A stretch of DNA of 64,000 nucleotides, from contig NZ_BBJT01000004.1 in assembly GCF_000739915.1 (NCBI RefSeq), positions 372,001 through 436,000 on the forward strand. The letters are read 5' to 3'. Under the pieces are notes generated by a model. It worked only from the letters and a program-made list of their open reading frames with translations. It searched no databases and was not told the DNA's origin. The DNA is from Paenibacillus chitinolyticus NBRC 15660 (GTDB lineage Bacteria; Bacillota; Bacilli; Paenibacillales; NBRC-103111). Positions 34,304 to 42,724 of this stretch are shown here, piece after piece. Within the stretch, counting starts at the first letter, position 1, and every line of letters begins with the position of its first letter. A program made the position numbers and the translations under genes.

Positions 34304-34948
34304 ATGAACAAGCTTAAAATGCAAGCGGCCGCCGTTGTAGCCGGTTTGATGCTCTTTGCCGGCGTGGCCAGCGCCCACGTTACCGTTAATCCTGCCGAAG
34401 CGACGGCGGGTTCCTATCAGAAATTTACCGTTCGCGTACCGACGGAAAAAGATGTGCCGACTACCAAAATCGAAGTGAAATTCCCGGTAGACGCCGTATC
34501 CATCTCGCGTTTCGAACCGAAACCGGGCTGGAAATACGAAATTGCCAAAGACGGAGCGGATAAAATCACGGGTGTGACCTGGACCGCGGAAAACGGCGGC
34601 CTCAGCAAAACCGAATTCGGCGAATTCAATATGCAGGGCAAAGTCGCCGACAACGCCACTTCCATCGTCTGGAAGGCTTATCAGACTTACCAGGACGGCA
34701 GCGTAGTGGAGTGGACCGGCGCCGAAGGCTCGGACAAGCCCGCTTCCGTAACGAAGGTTGCCGCTAAACCGTCCGGCGCAGGCACGGACAGCCACGGCAA
34801 TACAAGCACGGCGCCGGGCAGCGCCACTGCGGCTCCGGCCCAGCAGGCAGGCGCTTCCGCGAGCAATACGCCGCTGTATCTGTCGATTGCCGCTGTGGTA
34901 CTGAGCGCGGCTTCCCTGCTGCTCAGCCTGTTCAGAAAACGCGCCTAA
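34304..34948 (+). CDS. YcnI-like copper-binding surface protein (DUF1775)
   Basis: 214 residues. The signal peptide (VVAGLMLFAGVASA) leaves His25 as the first mature residue (HVTVNPAEATAGSYQKFTVR), the histidine-brace copper ligand known in YcnI. The DUF1775 beta-sandwich continues through VKFPVDAVSISRFEPKPGW and GVTWTAENGGLS with its conserved Trp. A Thr/Ala-rich linker leads to a C-terminal membrane anchor (YLSIAAVVLSAASLLLS, RKRA). In Bacillus ycnI sits beside ycnJ; here the YcnJ-like protein is encoded about 14 kb away. Confidence 0.92.
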   Translation: MNKLKMQAAAVVAGLMLFAGVASAHVTVNPAEATAGSYQKFTVRVPTEKDVPTTKIEVKFPVDAVSISRFEPKPGWKYEIAKDGADKITGVTWTAENGGLSKTEFGEFNMQGKVADNATSIVWKAYQTYQDGSVVEWTGAEGSDKPASVTKVAAKPSGAGTDSHGNTSTAPGSATAAPAQQAGASASNTPLYLSIAAVVLSAASLLLSLFRKRA

Positions 34949-34998
34949 GCGAAGCTGCGTTCCGTTTCCGCCCTGCCGGAGCAGCGGGACGGAAACGG

Positions 34999-35034
34999 AA
35001 AAAAGCTGCGGGAATACGAATTCCGCAGCTTTTT
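34999..35034. terminator. Terminator after ycnI-like gene
   Basis: AAAAAAGCTGCGGAATTCG-type stem: AAAGCTGCGG ... CCGCAGCTTT around an imperfect GAATACGAATTC top. Confidence 0.88.
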
Positions 35035-35044
35035 GGTTCAATTG

Positions 35045-35087
35045 AAAAGACCTGTACCGCTGTAAAGAGCGGTTCAGGTCTTTTTTT
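35045..35087. terminator. Second terminator
   Basis: AAAAGACCTG/CAGGTCTTTTTTT with inner CCGCT/AGCGG stem. It follows the previous terminator directly. Confidence 0.88.
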
Positions 35088-35305
35088 GCGATGTGAGCCG
35101 GTGCCCCGTGGGGCCGCGGCCTAAGGCGAGCCTGCGCGGGACGGTGCGAGCCGGTGCGGGCAGCCTGAGGCGAGACCGCCTGAGCGATGCAAGTCGGCGC
35201 TAGCGGCCTGAGGCGAAGCGAGACGCCCTGGGGCGATGGAGGTCGCGCGGCCCCGGGTGCGACGGGAAACGGCGGGGCTCCGCACGAGGCAAGCCGATAC
35301 GCCGC
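35088..35305. repeat. GC-rich spacer with degenerate GCCTGAGGCGA repeats
   Basis: The element GCCTRAGGCGA occurs three times (near 35120, 35171 and 35208), with related GACGCCCTGGGGCGA and GGTGCGAGCCGGTGCG units. No gene seen. It lies downstream of the convergent oxidoreductase gene. Confidence 0.55.
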
Positions 35306-36214
35306 CTACAACCGGACCCGCCGGCCCGTCTCGCGGCTCTCGTTCGCCGCTTCGATGAAGCGGATCACTTCGAGCGTCTCCCGCATATCGACCGCCGGTT
35401 CGCCACCGCGGAACAGCTCCATGACGCGCTCAAGCAGGCTCGCGTAGAAGGGCTTCGCGTCCGCGGAAATATCGACCGCGCGGCTCCCTCCTTCGCGGTG
35501 CACCACCGCGCCGAACGCGGGACTGCCCGCACGGCTGCCGCGCACGGTCCCGATGCGGCCGTCGGCCCAGACGCCGACCACCACCTCGTGCGACTCCCCG
35601 GCTGACGCCGTGACGTGCACGCAGCCCGGGCCAAGCGCAGCGTACAGCATCTCCACCATGTGGATGCCGTACCAGAACAGGCCGGGCTGCGTCGGCTCCA
35701 GCGCCAGCGGACCGAAGCAGTCGGCTCCGGTGACCGCTCCCTTCTCCGAGTCGCTAAGCGCTTCCGTTAAGCCTTCGGCGAAGCGGAGGGACGAGCTGCT
35801 CAGGAGCGCAGCGCCGTGCCGTACGGCCAGAGCGGCGATCTCGCCGGCATCCCGCGAGCTGACGGCCAGCGGCTTGTCGACGAACACCGGCTTGCCGTAG
35901 GCGGTGATCTGCCGGAACTGTTCGGCGTGTACCCGGCCGTCCGCCGATTCAAGCAGGATGGCGTCGCATGCCGCCGCAACGGCCGCCGGAGAATCGGCGA
36001 TCTCCACGCCGTATTCGCCGCGGAGTTTCTCGGTGAACCCCCGCACGCGGGAACGGCTCAGCTCGAAGTCTTCCGATCCTCCCGGATAGGCGATTACGAC
36101 CCGGCCCCCCGGCACATGCCAGGGATGTTCCGGATCGTTGAGCAGTTTCGTAAATTCGACGGCATGGGAAGTGTCCAATCCGATCATGCCGATCCGTAAG
36201 CTTGATGACTGCAC
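35306..36214 (-). CDS. Gfo/Idh/MocA-family oxidoreductase
   Basis: 302 residues. The N-terminal Rossmann region opens LRIGMIGLDTSHAVEFTKLL, with the family variant GLDTSH in place of GxGxxG. AYGKPVFVDKPLAVSSRDAG contains the conserved EKP-like Lys-Pro (DKP here), and FWYGIHMVEMLYAALG supplies the His/Tyr region of the second domain. Probably acts on a sugar or sugar acid with NAD(P). No sugar operon is beside it. Confidence 0.88.
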   Translation of the reverse strand: MQSSSLRIGMIGLDTSHAVEFTKLLNDPEHPWHVPGGRVVIAYPGGSEDFELSRSRVRGFTEKLRGEYGVEIADSPAAVAAACDAILLESADGRVHAEQFRQITAYGKPVFVDKPLAVSSRDAGEIAALAVRHGAALLSSSSLRFAEGLTEALSDSEKGAVTGADCFGPLALEPTQPGLFWYGIHMVEMLYAALGPGCVHVTASAGESHEVVVGVWADGRIGTVRGSRAGSPAFGAVVHREGGSRAVDISADAKPFYASLLERVMELFRGGEPAVDMRETLEVIRFIEAANESRETGRRVRL

Positions 36215-36469
36215 CTTAACGCCCCCCGTTCAGCTTTCCCGGCTTATGTAAGCCGCCGGGTTAGTCGTGCTGCGGTTTTTAGAAGGAATGCCGTATAGAG
36301 GACTGGGCCGCCGGAGGAAGATGAGAAAGCAACCGTTGAGCGCTCGTTTACCGTCCTTCGTAATCCCCTGCGCACCCGGGCCCCTCCGTTACCGTGCCGG
36401 ACTTCCAACCCTCTTCTGACGCATAAGTATCCGCTTGTGATTTCGGTTCCGGCACCGGCATTTTCGGCG
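36215..36469. other. Spacer without recognised features
   Basis: 255 bases between the dfrA stop and the oxidoreductase start. I see no convincing gene or terminator. Confidence 0.4.
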
Positions 36470-36955
36470 TCACTGCGCCCGCTCGTACACCCGGAACGTG
36501 TAATCATACGGATTTTTCTCATCCCGGATGCCGGGCTCGTCGGAAACAAGCGTCCATTCGCCGGGATCAATCTCCGGAAAGAACGTATCGGCTTCAAAGG
36601 TATCGTCGATATACGTCACGTACAGCTTGTCAACGTGAGGCCAGAACAGCAGGAACACTTCCGTTCCGCCGATCACGAAAACCTCCCCTTCCGTGTAACG
36701 TTCCAACACTTCTTCCACGGTATGCACGACCGTGCAGCCTTCGGCTGCAAAGCCGCTTTGCCGGGTCAGGACAATATTGTCCCGATTCGGCAGCGGACGT
36801 CCGATTGAATCGTATGTTTTCCGCCCCATCAGGATCGGATGACCGGTCGTCATTTTCTTGAAATATTTCAAATCCGCCGGCAGATGCCACGGCAGCTTGT
36901 TGTCGATCCCGATCGCATTGTTGCGGTCCATCGCAAAAATAAAAGAAATACTCAC
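36470..36955 (-). CDS. dfrA: Dihydrofolate reductase
   Basis: 161 residues, GTG start after AGAGGTG. SISFIFAMDRNNAIGIDNKL, LPWHLPADLKYF with the catalytic Asp28, PILMGRKTYDSIGRPLPN, and EVFVIGGTEVFLLFW are all standard. It regenerates tetrahydrofolate with NADPH. It lies 110 bases after thyA, whose reaction consumes the folate pool, so thyA-dfrA is a functional operon. No sign of a trimethoprim-resistance variant can be judged by eye. Confidence 0.97.
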   Translation of the reverse strand: MSISFIFAMDRNNAIGIDNKLPWHLPADLKYFKKMTTGHPILMGRKTYDSIGRPLPNRDNIVLTRQSGFAAEGCTVVHTVEEVLERYTEGEVFVIGGTEVFLLFWPHVDKLYVTYIDDTFEADTFFPEIDPGEWTLVSDEPGIRDEKNPYDYTFRVYERAQ

Positions 36956-37065
36956 CTGACCAACACCTCTTCCTGCGACCCATGCGGACTTTGCGGCCGT
37001 TCATGGATCATCCTATTTTCCGTTCGAATCCGGTCCGAAACGTTCTTCGCGGACAACTCCCGCAA

Positions 37066-37860
37066 TCAGATCGCGATCGGGGCTTTAATGCCGGGATGCG
37101 ACTGGTACCCGACAAACTCGAAGTCTTCATAAGCGTAGTCGAAGATAGAATCCGGCTTGCGCTTGATTTCAAGCTTGGGCAGCGGAAACGGCTCTCTCGT
37201 AAGCTGTTTCTCCACCTGCTCCAGATGATTCAGGTAAATATGCACGTCCCCTCCGGTCCATACCAGGTCCCCGACTTCGAGATCGCACTGCTGCGCGACC
37301 ATGTGCGTGAGAAGCGCGTACGAGGCCAGATTGAACGGCAGACCGAGGAACGTATCGACCGAACGCATCTGGAACATGCACGACAACTTGCCGTCCGCCA
37401 CATAGAACTGGAACGCGTAATGGCAGGGCGGCAGCGCCATCTGATCTACCTCTGCGACATTCCAAGCACTAACCAAATGCCTGCGAGAATCGGGATTGGT
37501 TTTAATTTGATGGATCACTTGGGTAATCTGGTCGATTGCCCGTCCGTCCGGCGCCTGCCAAGTGCGCCACTGGGCGCCGTACACACGGCCCAAATTACCG
37601 TCCTCGTCGGCCCACTCGTCCCAAATGGTGACGCCATTGTCGTGTAAATAGTGAATATTGGTTTCACCTTTCAGAAACCACAAAAGCTCGTGGATAATCG
37701 AGCGCATATGAAGTTTTTTAGTCGTCAAAAGCGGAAAGCCTTCCGCCAGATTCATCCGCATCTGACGTCCGAACACGGAAATCGTGCCGGTCCCCGTGCG
37801 GTCTTCTTTGCGGGTTCCGTTTTCCTTGATATCCTTAAGCAGTTCCAAATATTTATTCAT
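37066..37860 (-). CDS. thyA: Thymidylate synthase
   Basis: 264 residues, the common ThyA length, from the ATG of [11 protein letters not shown] after GAGGTG. The catalytic Cys is in [31 protein letters not shown] (folate/phosphate site), [16 protein letters not shown] and [20 protein letters not shown] complete the signature. It makes dTMP from dUMP and methylene-tetrahydrofolate. First gene of thyA-dfrA. Confidence 0.98.
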   Translation of the reverse strand: MNKYLELLKDIKENGTRKEDRTGTGTISVFGRQMRMNLAEGFPLLTTKKLHMRSIIHELLWFLKGETNIHYLHDNGVTIWDEWADEDGNLGRVYGAQWRTWQAPDGRAIDQITQVIHQIKTNPDSRRHLVSAWNVAEVDQMALPPCHYAFQFYVADGKLSCMFQMRSVDTFLGLPFNLASYALLTHMVAQQCDLEVGDLVWTGGDVHIYLNHLEQVEKQLTREPFPLPKLEIKRKPDSIFDYAYEDFEFVGYQSHPGIKAPIAI

Positions 37861-38084
37861 TTCCAAGCGCACCTCAAATCATCGGTTTTCCTTTTTATCC
37901 GGACAAAGTCTGTCCTTAGTATATCAGTTTCCACCTTCCCGGAAAATGAAAAAGAACTTCTCCTTATTCAGAAAAAGTTCCCTGTTCCCCGTTCCCTTCC
38001 GGTAACCGGAAAGAAGCGTCCCCTTTCTTATAAGCAGAACGCTTCTTCTATAGAGCCTGAACGGTTCTGCAAAGACAGAATCGC

Positions 38085-38942
38085 CTAAACTTCGGCCCAG
38101 ATTCGTTTCACGTTATCCATGGCGATTTTGGAGCCTTGTTTGCACTCTTCCATGCCTTCGAATTCGATGGACAGATAGCCGTCGAAACCGGAACGTTTCA
38201 CCAGACGCAGCACTTCCCACATGTCGATATCGCCCTGCCCGGCAATAGCTCCCCGGAGGTAGTTGCCGGCCGTGGTCTTGAACCAGCCTTCACCCGGATT
38301 CCGGTAAGAAGGGCGGAGATAGAAATCTTTAATATGTACGATAGAAGCAAACGGCAGATTTTTCTGCACGGAAGCGACCGGATTTTCATCCGCACACATA
38401 AAGTTGCCGATATCCAGCGTCGTCTTGAAGTTCGGGCGGTTCACGCCTTGAACGACGGTAAGCACCCGGTCGCTCGCCTGCACCAGATAGCCGTGATTTT
38501 CGATGCTGGTCGTAATCCCGTACTGAGCGGCGTAATCCGCAATCGTCCGGCACGCTTCGATCATGCGGTCCAGATTCGCGTTGAACGTACGGATGGAAAC
38601 GTCTTCATGGCGGGCCACATCATGGCGCATCAGCTTAACGCCCAGCTCGGCCGCTACATCGACTTCCCGCTTCACCCGGGAAATTTCTTCCTCGTAAGCG
38701 CCCTCATTTTGCGTCAGGAAATTGGCTCCGACCGCATAATTGGAAAGCTCGATGCCTACGGACTTCGCTTTTTCCTTGATGTTTTGCACAAGCTGGGGTT
38801 CCCGGGTAAAATCAATTTCCAGCGGAACGACTTCCATGTGTTCGCCGCCGTTAGCCGCAATCCAATCCAACGCACTGACATAGTCCAATTCCCCGGCTTT
38901 GATGGCACGGTACAAACTGTAAGAGCTTAATCCGATTTTCAA
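38085..38942 (-). CDS. Sugar phosphate isomerase/epimerase (AP-endonuclease-2-like TIM barrel)
   Basis: 285 residues. MKIGLSSYSLYRAIKAGELD opens the barrel. Metal-site residues are likely in KLMRHDVARH, TSIENHGYLV, TTLDIGNFMCAD, SIVHIKDFYL and YLSIEFEGMEE. Such enzymes isomerise sugars or inositol derivatives with a divalent metal. No sugar-catabolic neighbours, so the substrate is unknown. Monocistronic. Confidence 0.9.
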   Translation of the reverse strand: MKIGLSSYSLYRAIKAGELDYVSALDWIAANGGEHMEVVPLEIDFTREPQLVQNIKEKAKSVGIELSNYAVGANFLTQNEGAYEEEISRVKREVDVAAELGVKLMRHDVARHEDVSIRTFNANLDRMIEACRTIADYAAQYGITTSIENHGYLVQASDRVLTVVQGVNRPNFKTTLDIGNFMCADENPVASVQKNLPFASIVHIKDFYLRPSYRNPGEGWFKTTAGNYLRGAIAGQGDIDMWEVLRLVKRSGFDGYLSIEFEGMEECKQGSKIAMDNVKRIWAEV

Positions 38943-39240
38943 AAGAGGCCGCCTCGTTTCTCTGTAAGGGTTATATGTACACCTGTATCATAGAAAACCG
39001 TTCCGCAAGAAGCAAGCTCTCTTCTACTTCATATAGGAGCGTAAACGGCACCCAGACCCCCTTTTTCGTAAAAATAGCGCCCTATAATCCCTCTTCCTTC
39101 TAAAAGCGTCTCCGTACGAACCCCTTGTGACTGATTTCGCTGTTTTCTTTAAAAGAGACGGAGGTAATAATACAGGATACGGTAAAAGTCGTCCACACTC
39201 TGCATACAAATCCGGCAGCCAGGCGAAGGAGGAAGACACG
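38943..39240. other. Intergenic region before the coupled small ORFs
   Basis: 298 bases. AT-rich in the left part, no credible coding sequence. The promoter for the downstream pair should be near 39130-39175, but no clean -35/-10 pair stands out. Confidence 0.4.
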
Positions 39241-39336
39241 ATGAATAATGAGCCCCAAATAGACTTCCTGTTCCGGACCGGGTTCGAGCGGCAAGGCGGA
39301 AAAAGAAACAGTTGGAGGGTTTCCCATGCAATATGA
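39241..39336 (+). CDS. 31-residue leader ORF
   Basis: ATG 8 bases after AAGGAGG, encoding MNNEPQIDFLFRTGFERQGG followed by 11 residues. Its stop overlaps the next gene's start by 11 bases, and the next gene's GGAGGG lies inside it. This is the arrangement of a translationally coupled leader. No similarity recognised. Confidence 0.55.
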   Translation: MNNEPQIDFLFRTGFERQGGKRNSWRVSHAI

Positions 39337-39574
39337 CTGGTCCTCCATTTCCCGGACGGTCGGCTTTTACCGGAGACATCAGGTCATTCCGTCGATTGAA
39401 GAGATCGAAGACACCTGGCAGAGAGCCCGGGACGGCAGCCGAGAGGCCGCCATCCGCTTCCTGGACTGGAGACGCCACTGCCTGCTGGCCAAAACGGACG
39501 AGCAGCGAGCCGCCATGATCCTCGTGATGAACTATTCGCATAAGCTGTTTAATCGCGATTCTACATCCGAATAA
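39326..39574 (+). CDS. 82-residue hypothetical protein
   Basis: ATG 6 bases after GGAGGG. The sequence (MQYDWSSISRTVGFYRRHQV, VIPSIEEIEDTWQRARDGSR, FLDWRRHCLLAKTDEQRAAM) is mostly helical, charged, without membrane segment or signal. Not recognised. Coupled to the 31-residue ORF in front of it. Confidence 0.65.
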   Translation: MQYDWSSISRTVGFYRRHQVIPSIEEIEDTWQRARDGSREAAIRFLDWRRHCLLAKTDEQRAAMILVMNYSHKLFNRDSTSE

Positions 39575-39647
39575 TAAACCCGGCTGACCCGGGCATCCCC
39601 CTCCCTTCCCGACGGTTTCTGCATGCCGTTAACGACGGACAACGGCA

Positions 39648-39684
39648 AAAATCCCCGGCTTCCATCAAGGAAACCGGGGATTTG
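39648..39684. terminator. Bidirectional terminator
   Basis: AAAATCCCCGGCTTCC ... GGAAACCGGGGATTTGTC. It lies between the 82-residue gene and the convergent lipoprotein gene. Confidence 0.85.
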
Positions 39685-39708
39685 TCTTGCACGCTACCGG
39701 AGCGGGTA

Positions 39709-40779
39709 TTACATACCGGAAGCTTGCATTTTTTGCGAGAATTGTTCGATCGTCAGCGTATCGGTAGGAAGAGGCTGCAGGTTAGCCTTCTTGTTGATAT
39801 TGCTGTACTCGGTTTTGATTTTCGTACCGATTTTGATCGTGCCCTGCTTTTCTTCCGTGATGTCCAGGTTGGCGTTAATTTCTTGATAAGCCGGGAATTT
39901 ATCTTTATTGATGGCTGTCAAAATGTTGAAATCGTTGATTTTCAGCACTTTTTTCAGTTCGTCGATCGCCTTCTGGGTATCTTCCTTGCTCGAACCGGCG
40001 GCAAGTTCTTTCTTTGCCTTCTCGATTTCGGCCGGATCGACTTGAAGCATGTCTTTATACTTGTCGCTGGATACGAGATCCAGAAGCTGCGGAGCTACTT
40101 TCTCGACAATCGTTTTGATCGCAGGTTCCAGGTTTTCGTTGGTGATCTGGAATTTCACGACCTGCTTCGCGTCTACGCTCTCGGGCAGTCCCGCGTTTTT
40201 CTTGTCGACCTCGACAAAGTACGTTTTTTCGTCAAAGTTGGTCGTAAAGATTTTCATCGCTTCTTGGCCGAACTCCTGCTGTTTCTTCACGTCGATGGCA
40301 TTTACGTTCACTTTGCCTTCCGTCGTCTGATTCAGCTCGTTGACATCCACGACGATGTATTTACCGACAGCGTCTTTAGGAATAGGCAGAAGCGGAATGT
40401 TCGGAACTTTCACATACATCTTGTCTTTGGTCATGACCATAGGCAGGGAAATCTTCATCGGCATGTCGCCTTTGAGGTTGGCTTCCAGCGTCATTTCCAG
40501 CTGCATAGGATCGGCCTGGTAAACACCTTTAGCCGTAACATCCAGGTTTTTCAGGAGATTGGCTCCCATCTCCAAGCTCGGATCCGCTTTAAGCGCGGAT
40601 TCCGGGAAATCCAGGTTCAAGGTCATATTCATGTTGAAATCCGCACTGTTCATCGTTGAAGCGGCGGTGTAGGATTCCTCCAAAGCCGTCTTCGGTGATT
40701 CTTTCTTGCCACAACCCGCCAACACGACAGTAAAAGTCAATAGTAATGCGAGTACAGACGTCCAAATTTTCTTGTTCAC
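39709..40779 (-). CDS. Hypothetical lipoprotein (LolA-like beta fold)
   Basis: 356 residues, GTG start after AGGGGA. The signal peptide KKIWTSVLALLLTFTVVLAGC gives lipidated Cys23 in GCGKK. Repeating beta-strand/turn pattern (FNMNMTLNLDFPES, LEMTLEANLKGDMPMKISLP, ADGVYQ-like turns) and a C-terminal INANLDITEEKQGTIKI resemble LolA-type or DUF6612-type surface lipoproteins. A GCTTCC-AAA-GGAAGC hairpin and a TATAAT lie in the upstream spacer (~40829-40852). Confidence 0.8.
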   Translation of the reverse strand: MNKKIWTSVLALLLTFTVVLAGCGKKESPKTALEESYTAASTMNSADFNMNMTLNLDFPESALKADPSLEMGANLLKNLDVTAKGVYQADPMQLEMTLEANLKGDMPMKISLPMVMTKDKMYVKVPNIPLLPIPKDAVGKYIVVDVNELNQTTEGKVNVNAIDVKKQQEFGQEAMKIFTTNFDEKTYFVEVDKKNAGLPESVDAKQVVKFQITNENLEPAIKTIVEKVAPQLLDLVSSDKYKDMLQVDPAEIEKAKKELAAGSSKEDTQKAIDELKKVLKINDFNILTAINKDKFPAYQEINANLDITEEKQGTIKIGTKIKTEYSNINKKANLQPLPTDTLTIEQFSQKMQASGM

Positions 40780-41110
40780 ACGATTTCCCCTCTCTCTATC
40801 CCTCACGATAATTAAGAACATGAACGATTATAATACAGCTTCCAAAGGAAGCAAAGACAAAAATTTGTATAAAGGAGGAAATTGAAGAAATCCTGCCCTA
40901 TTTGGAGTTAACCCGAAATGGAAAGGTGTGAAACGCCAAGAACGGTTTATTTTGGAAAATATGACCTCATACGGCGGGTAGAACCGGATGAATATCGGGG
41001 TCATAAGGTTTTTTCGGGGGATATGTACATACCCGGCACGGAATAAAGCGAACCTTATCCGCAAAAAGTGCGAATATATAGCAGAACGCTTTATGAAGGA
41101 GGTAAACCCG
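40780..41110. other. Spacer with promoter-like elements and a 9-codon ORF
   Basis: 331 bases. TATAAT at 40829-40834 is near-palindromic and could serve either strand. AAAGGAGG at about 40874 precedes TTG with nine codons (MKKSCPIWS) then TAA. Nothing larger is coding. Confidence 0.4.
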
Positions 41111-41215
41111 ATGGTTGCAAAATGGAATGAATTGAAAAGAGCAAAGAAGGCGTCCGCTCCGTCTCCTGCGGCTTATCCCCGACAATTGCTGCTGCCTTCT
41201 CTCTCTTACGGGTAA
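41111..41215 (+). CDS. 34-residue small protein
   Basis: ATG 7 bases after AAGGAGGT, one of the best ribosome-binding sites in the window. The peptide MVAKWNELKRAKKASAPSPA continues with a Pro/Leu-rich end (AYPRQLLLPSLSYG). The N-terminal half is a basic amphipathic helix. No similarity recognised. Could be a regulatory or spore small protein. Confidence 0.55.
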   Translation: MVAKWNELKRAKKASAPSPAAYPRQLLLPSLSYG

Positions 41216-41290
41216 CGCATGAATCGAAAAATGCCCTTCCCCCGGACGGCGGAGTCGGGCCCCGGGCAGGAACCGCCGGGTATCCCGGAT

Positions 41291-41407
41291 TCAATCCTCG
41301 TCGGGATTTTCCCATTTTCTGGAGTACGCCTTATTGGTGATCCAAATCGTTGCCCATAAAATCAGACCCGCCAAAGCCAGGCCGATAATCAGAGATGCGA
41401 TCATCAT
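41291..41407 (-). CDS. 38-residue single-pass membrane protein
   Basis: ATG 8 bases after GGGAGG. One hydrophobic helix (IASLIIGLALAGLILWATIW) is followed by ITNKAYSRKWENPDED. The KAYS-x-K motif after the helix resembles the small YtzI-type proteins of Bacillus, a weak match from memory. It is convergent with the 34-residue gene and divergent from the VanY-like gene. Confidence 0.7.
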   Translation of the reverse strand: MMIASLIIGLALAGLILWATIWITNKAYSRKWENPDED

Positions 41408-41596
41408 AGCTGCTGCCTCCCTTCTCGTTACCCCCATTGTAGCGAATGAAATGGCAAGATGATAGTGTTTTCACCGCTTAGTCACAATTGCCCCGCATTG
41501 GGTTTTTTAATCCGCTTAAGGTATAATAAAATAGGTTGTATTCCGGGCCCGTCCCGAATAAGAATGCGCCTTTTTTTAATTCAAGGAGGAACTACC

Positions 41597-42445
41597 ATGA
41601 CCCCGAAAAAAAGAATCACCCGGCTTCTGATCCTGGCTTCCGCCGTCGCACTCTTCGCCGGCTGCGAGAGCAGCAAGGAAGCGGGCGGGAACTCCCCGTC
41701 CGCCACGTCGACTCCGGGTACGTCAGCGGTAACTTCGCCTTCCGCAAATCCGTCCGGGACACCGGGAAGCACGAGCAAGCCGACGACTTCGCCGACACCG
41801 AATCCGTCTTCCAAAGAAACCGGAGCGGGCAAAGGAACGGATGGCTCGGAGCAGGTGGCCGCCAAACCGGAAAGCATGACCGTTCTGGTTAACAAACAAT
41901 TCAAGCTTCCGGACTCGTACAAGCCTTCCGATCTGGTGTATCCGGATGTAAATTTCGTATTCGCCGAAAAAATCGAAAAGCGCATGATGCGCAAAGAAGC
42001 GGCAGGCGCGCTGGAAAAGATGTTCGCCGCGGCCAAGAACGACGGAGCACCGCTGGCCGGCGTGTCCGCTTACCGCTCCCATTCCACGCAGACGACCCTG
42101 TTCAACCGTTACGTACAAAAGGACGGCGAGGCCGCGGCCAAGAAATACAGCGCCGTACCGGGACACAGCGAGCATGAAACGGGACTGGCCATAGACGTTT
42201 CGGGCAGCACGGGCAAATGTGCGGCCGAAGACTGCTTCGGCGGAACGCCCGAAGCCAAGTGGCTGGAAGACCACGCCCACGAATACGGATTTATCATCCG
42301 TTATCCGAAGGGCAAGGAATCCATCACAGGCTATCAGTACGAGCCGTGGCACCTGCGCTATGTAGGTACCCAAATGGCCAAAGATATCAAGACGAAAAAC
42401 ACGACGATGGAAGAGTATTTGAATGCCGTACCGGTAGCGAAGTAA
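41597..42445 (+). CDS. M15 D-alanyl-D-alanine carboxypeptidase (VanY/DdcY-like) lipoprotein
   Basis: 282 residues from the ATG of MTPKKRITRLL after AAGGAGG. Lipobox ALFAGC with Cys23, then a ~75-residue Ser/Thr/Pro linker that spans the wall. The catalytic domain has GVSAYRSHSTQTTLF, PGHSEHETGLAIDVSG (zinc His and Asp) and EPWHLRYVG (catalytic Glu and zinc His). It trims D-Ala from peptidoglycan stem peptides outside the membrane. Monocistronic, with its own terminator. Confidence 0.94.
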   Translation: MTPKKRITRLLILASAVALFAGCESSKEAGGNSPSATSTPGTSAVTSPSANPSGTPGSTSKPTTSPTPNPSSKETGAGKGTDGSEQVAAKPESMTVLVNKQFKLPDSYKPSDLVYPDVNFVFAEKIEKRMMRKEAAGALEKMFAAAKNDGAPLAGVSAYRSHSTQTTLFNRYVQKDGEAAAKKYSAVPGHSEHETGLAIDVSGSTGKCAAEDCFGGTPEAKWLEDHAHEYGFIIRYPKGKESITGYQYEPWHLRYVGTQMAKDIKTKNTTMEEYLNAVPVAK

Positions 42446-42490
42446 CGCCGGATTCATCGAACGGGCCATGGAGCCTGCCGAATCCTAACG

Positions 42491-42530
42491 AGAAAATGCC
42501 GTCCCTTTTTGAGGGACGGCATTTTTTTTG
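42491..42530 (+). terminator. Terminator after VanY-like gene
   Basis: AAAATGCCGTCCCT, TTTTG loop, AGGGACGGCATTTTTTTT. Confidence 0.92.
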
Positions 42531-42724
42531 CGCTCAGGCGTGGTGCTGCGGCATGACGAAGTTAGTTGCGGGAGGTTGAAACGTTCCCGGCCTTTAACGC
42601 GTACTGGCATGAAAAGAAAGAACCGTTTAGGAACTGCCGCTCGGAAACGGCAGTTGATTTCCATAAAATTTTCGCTTGCTTCCGCAGACAAGCCGCCGAA
42701 CCCGCCCGGCGGGGACGAATGATG

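Noticed and set aside
34999-35087. Tandem terminators as a small RNA gene
   Set aside because: Both hairpins are ordinary terminators for convergent genes and no promoter is visible between them.
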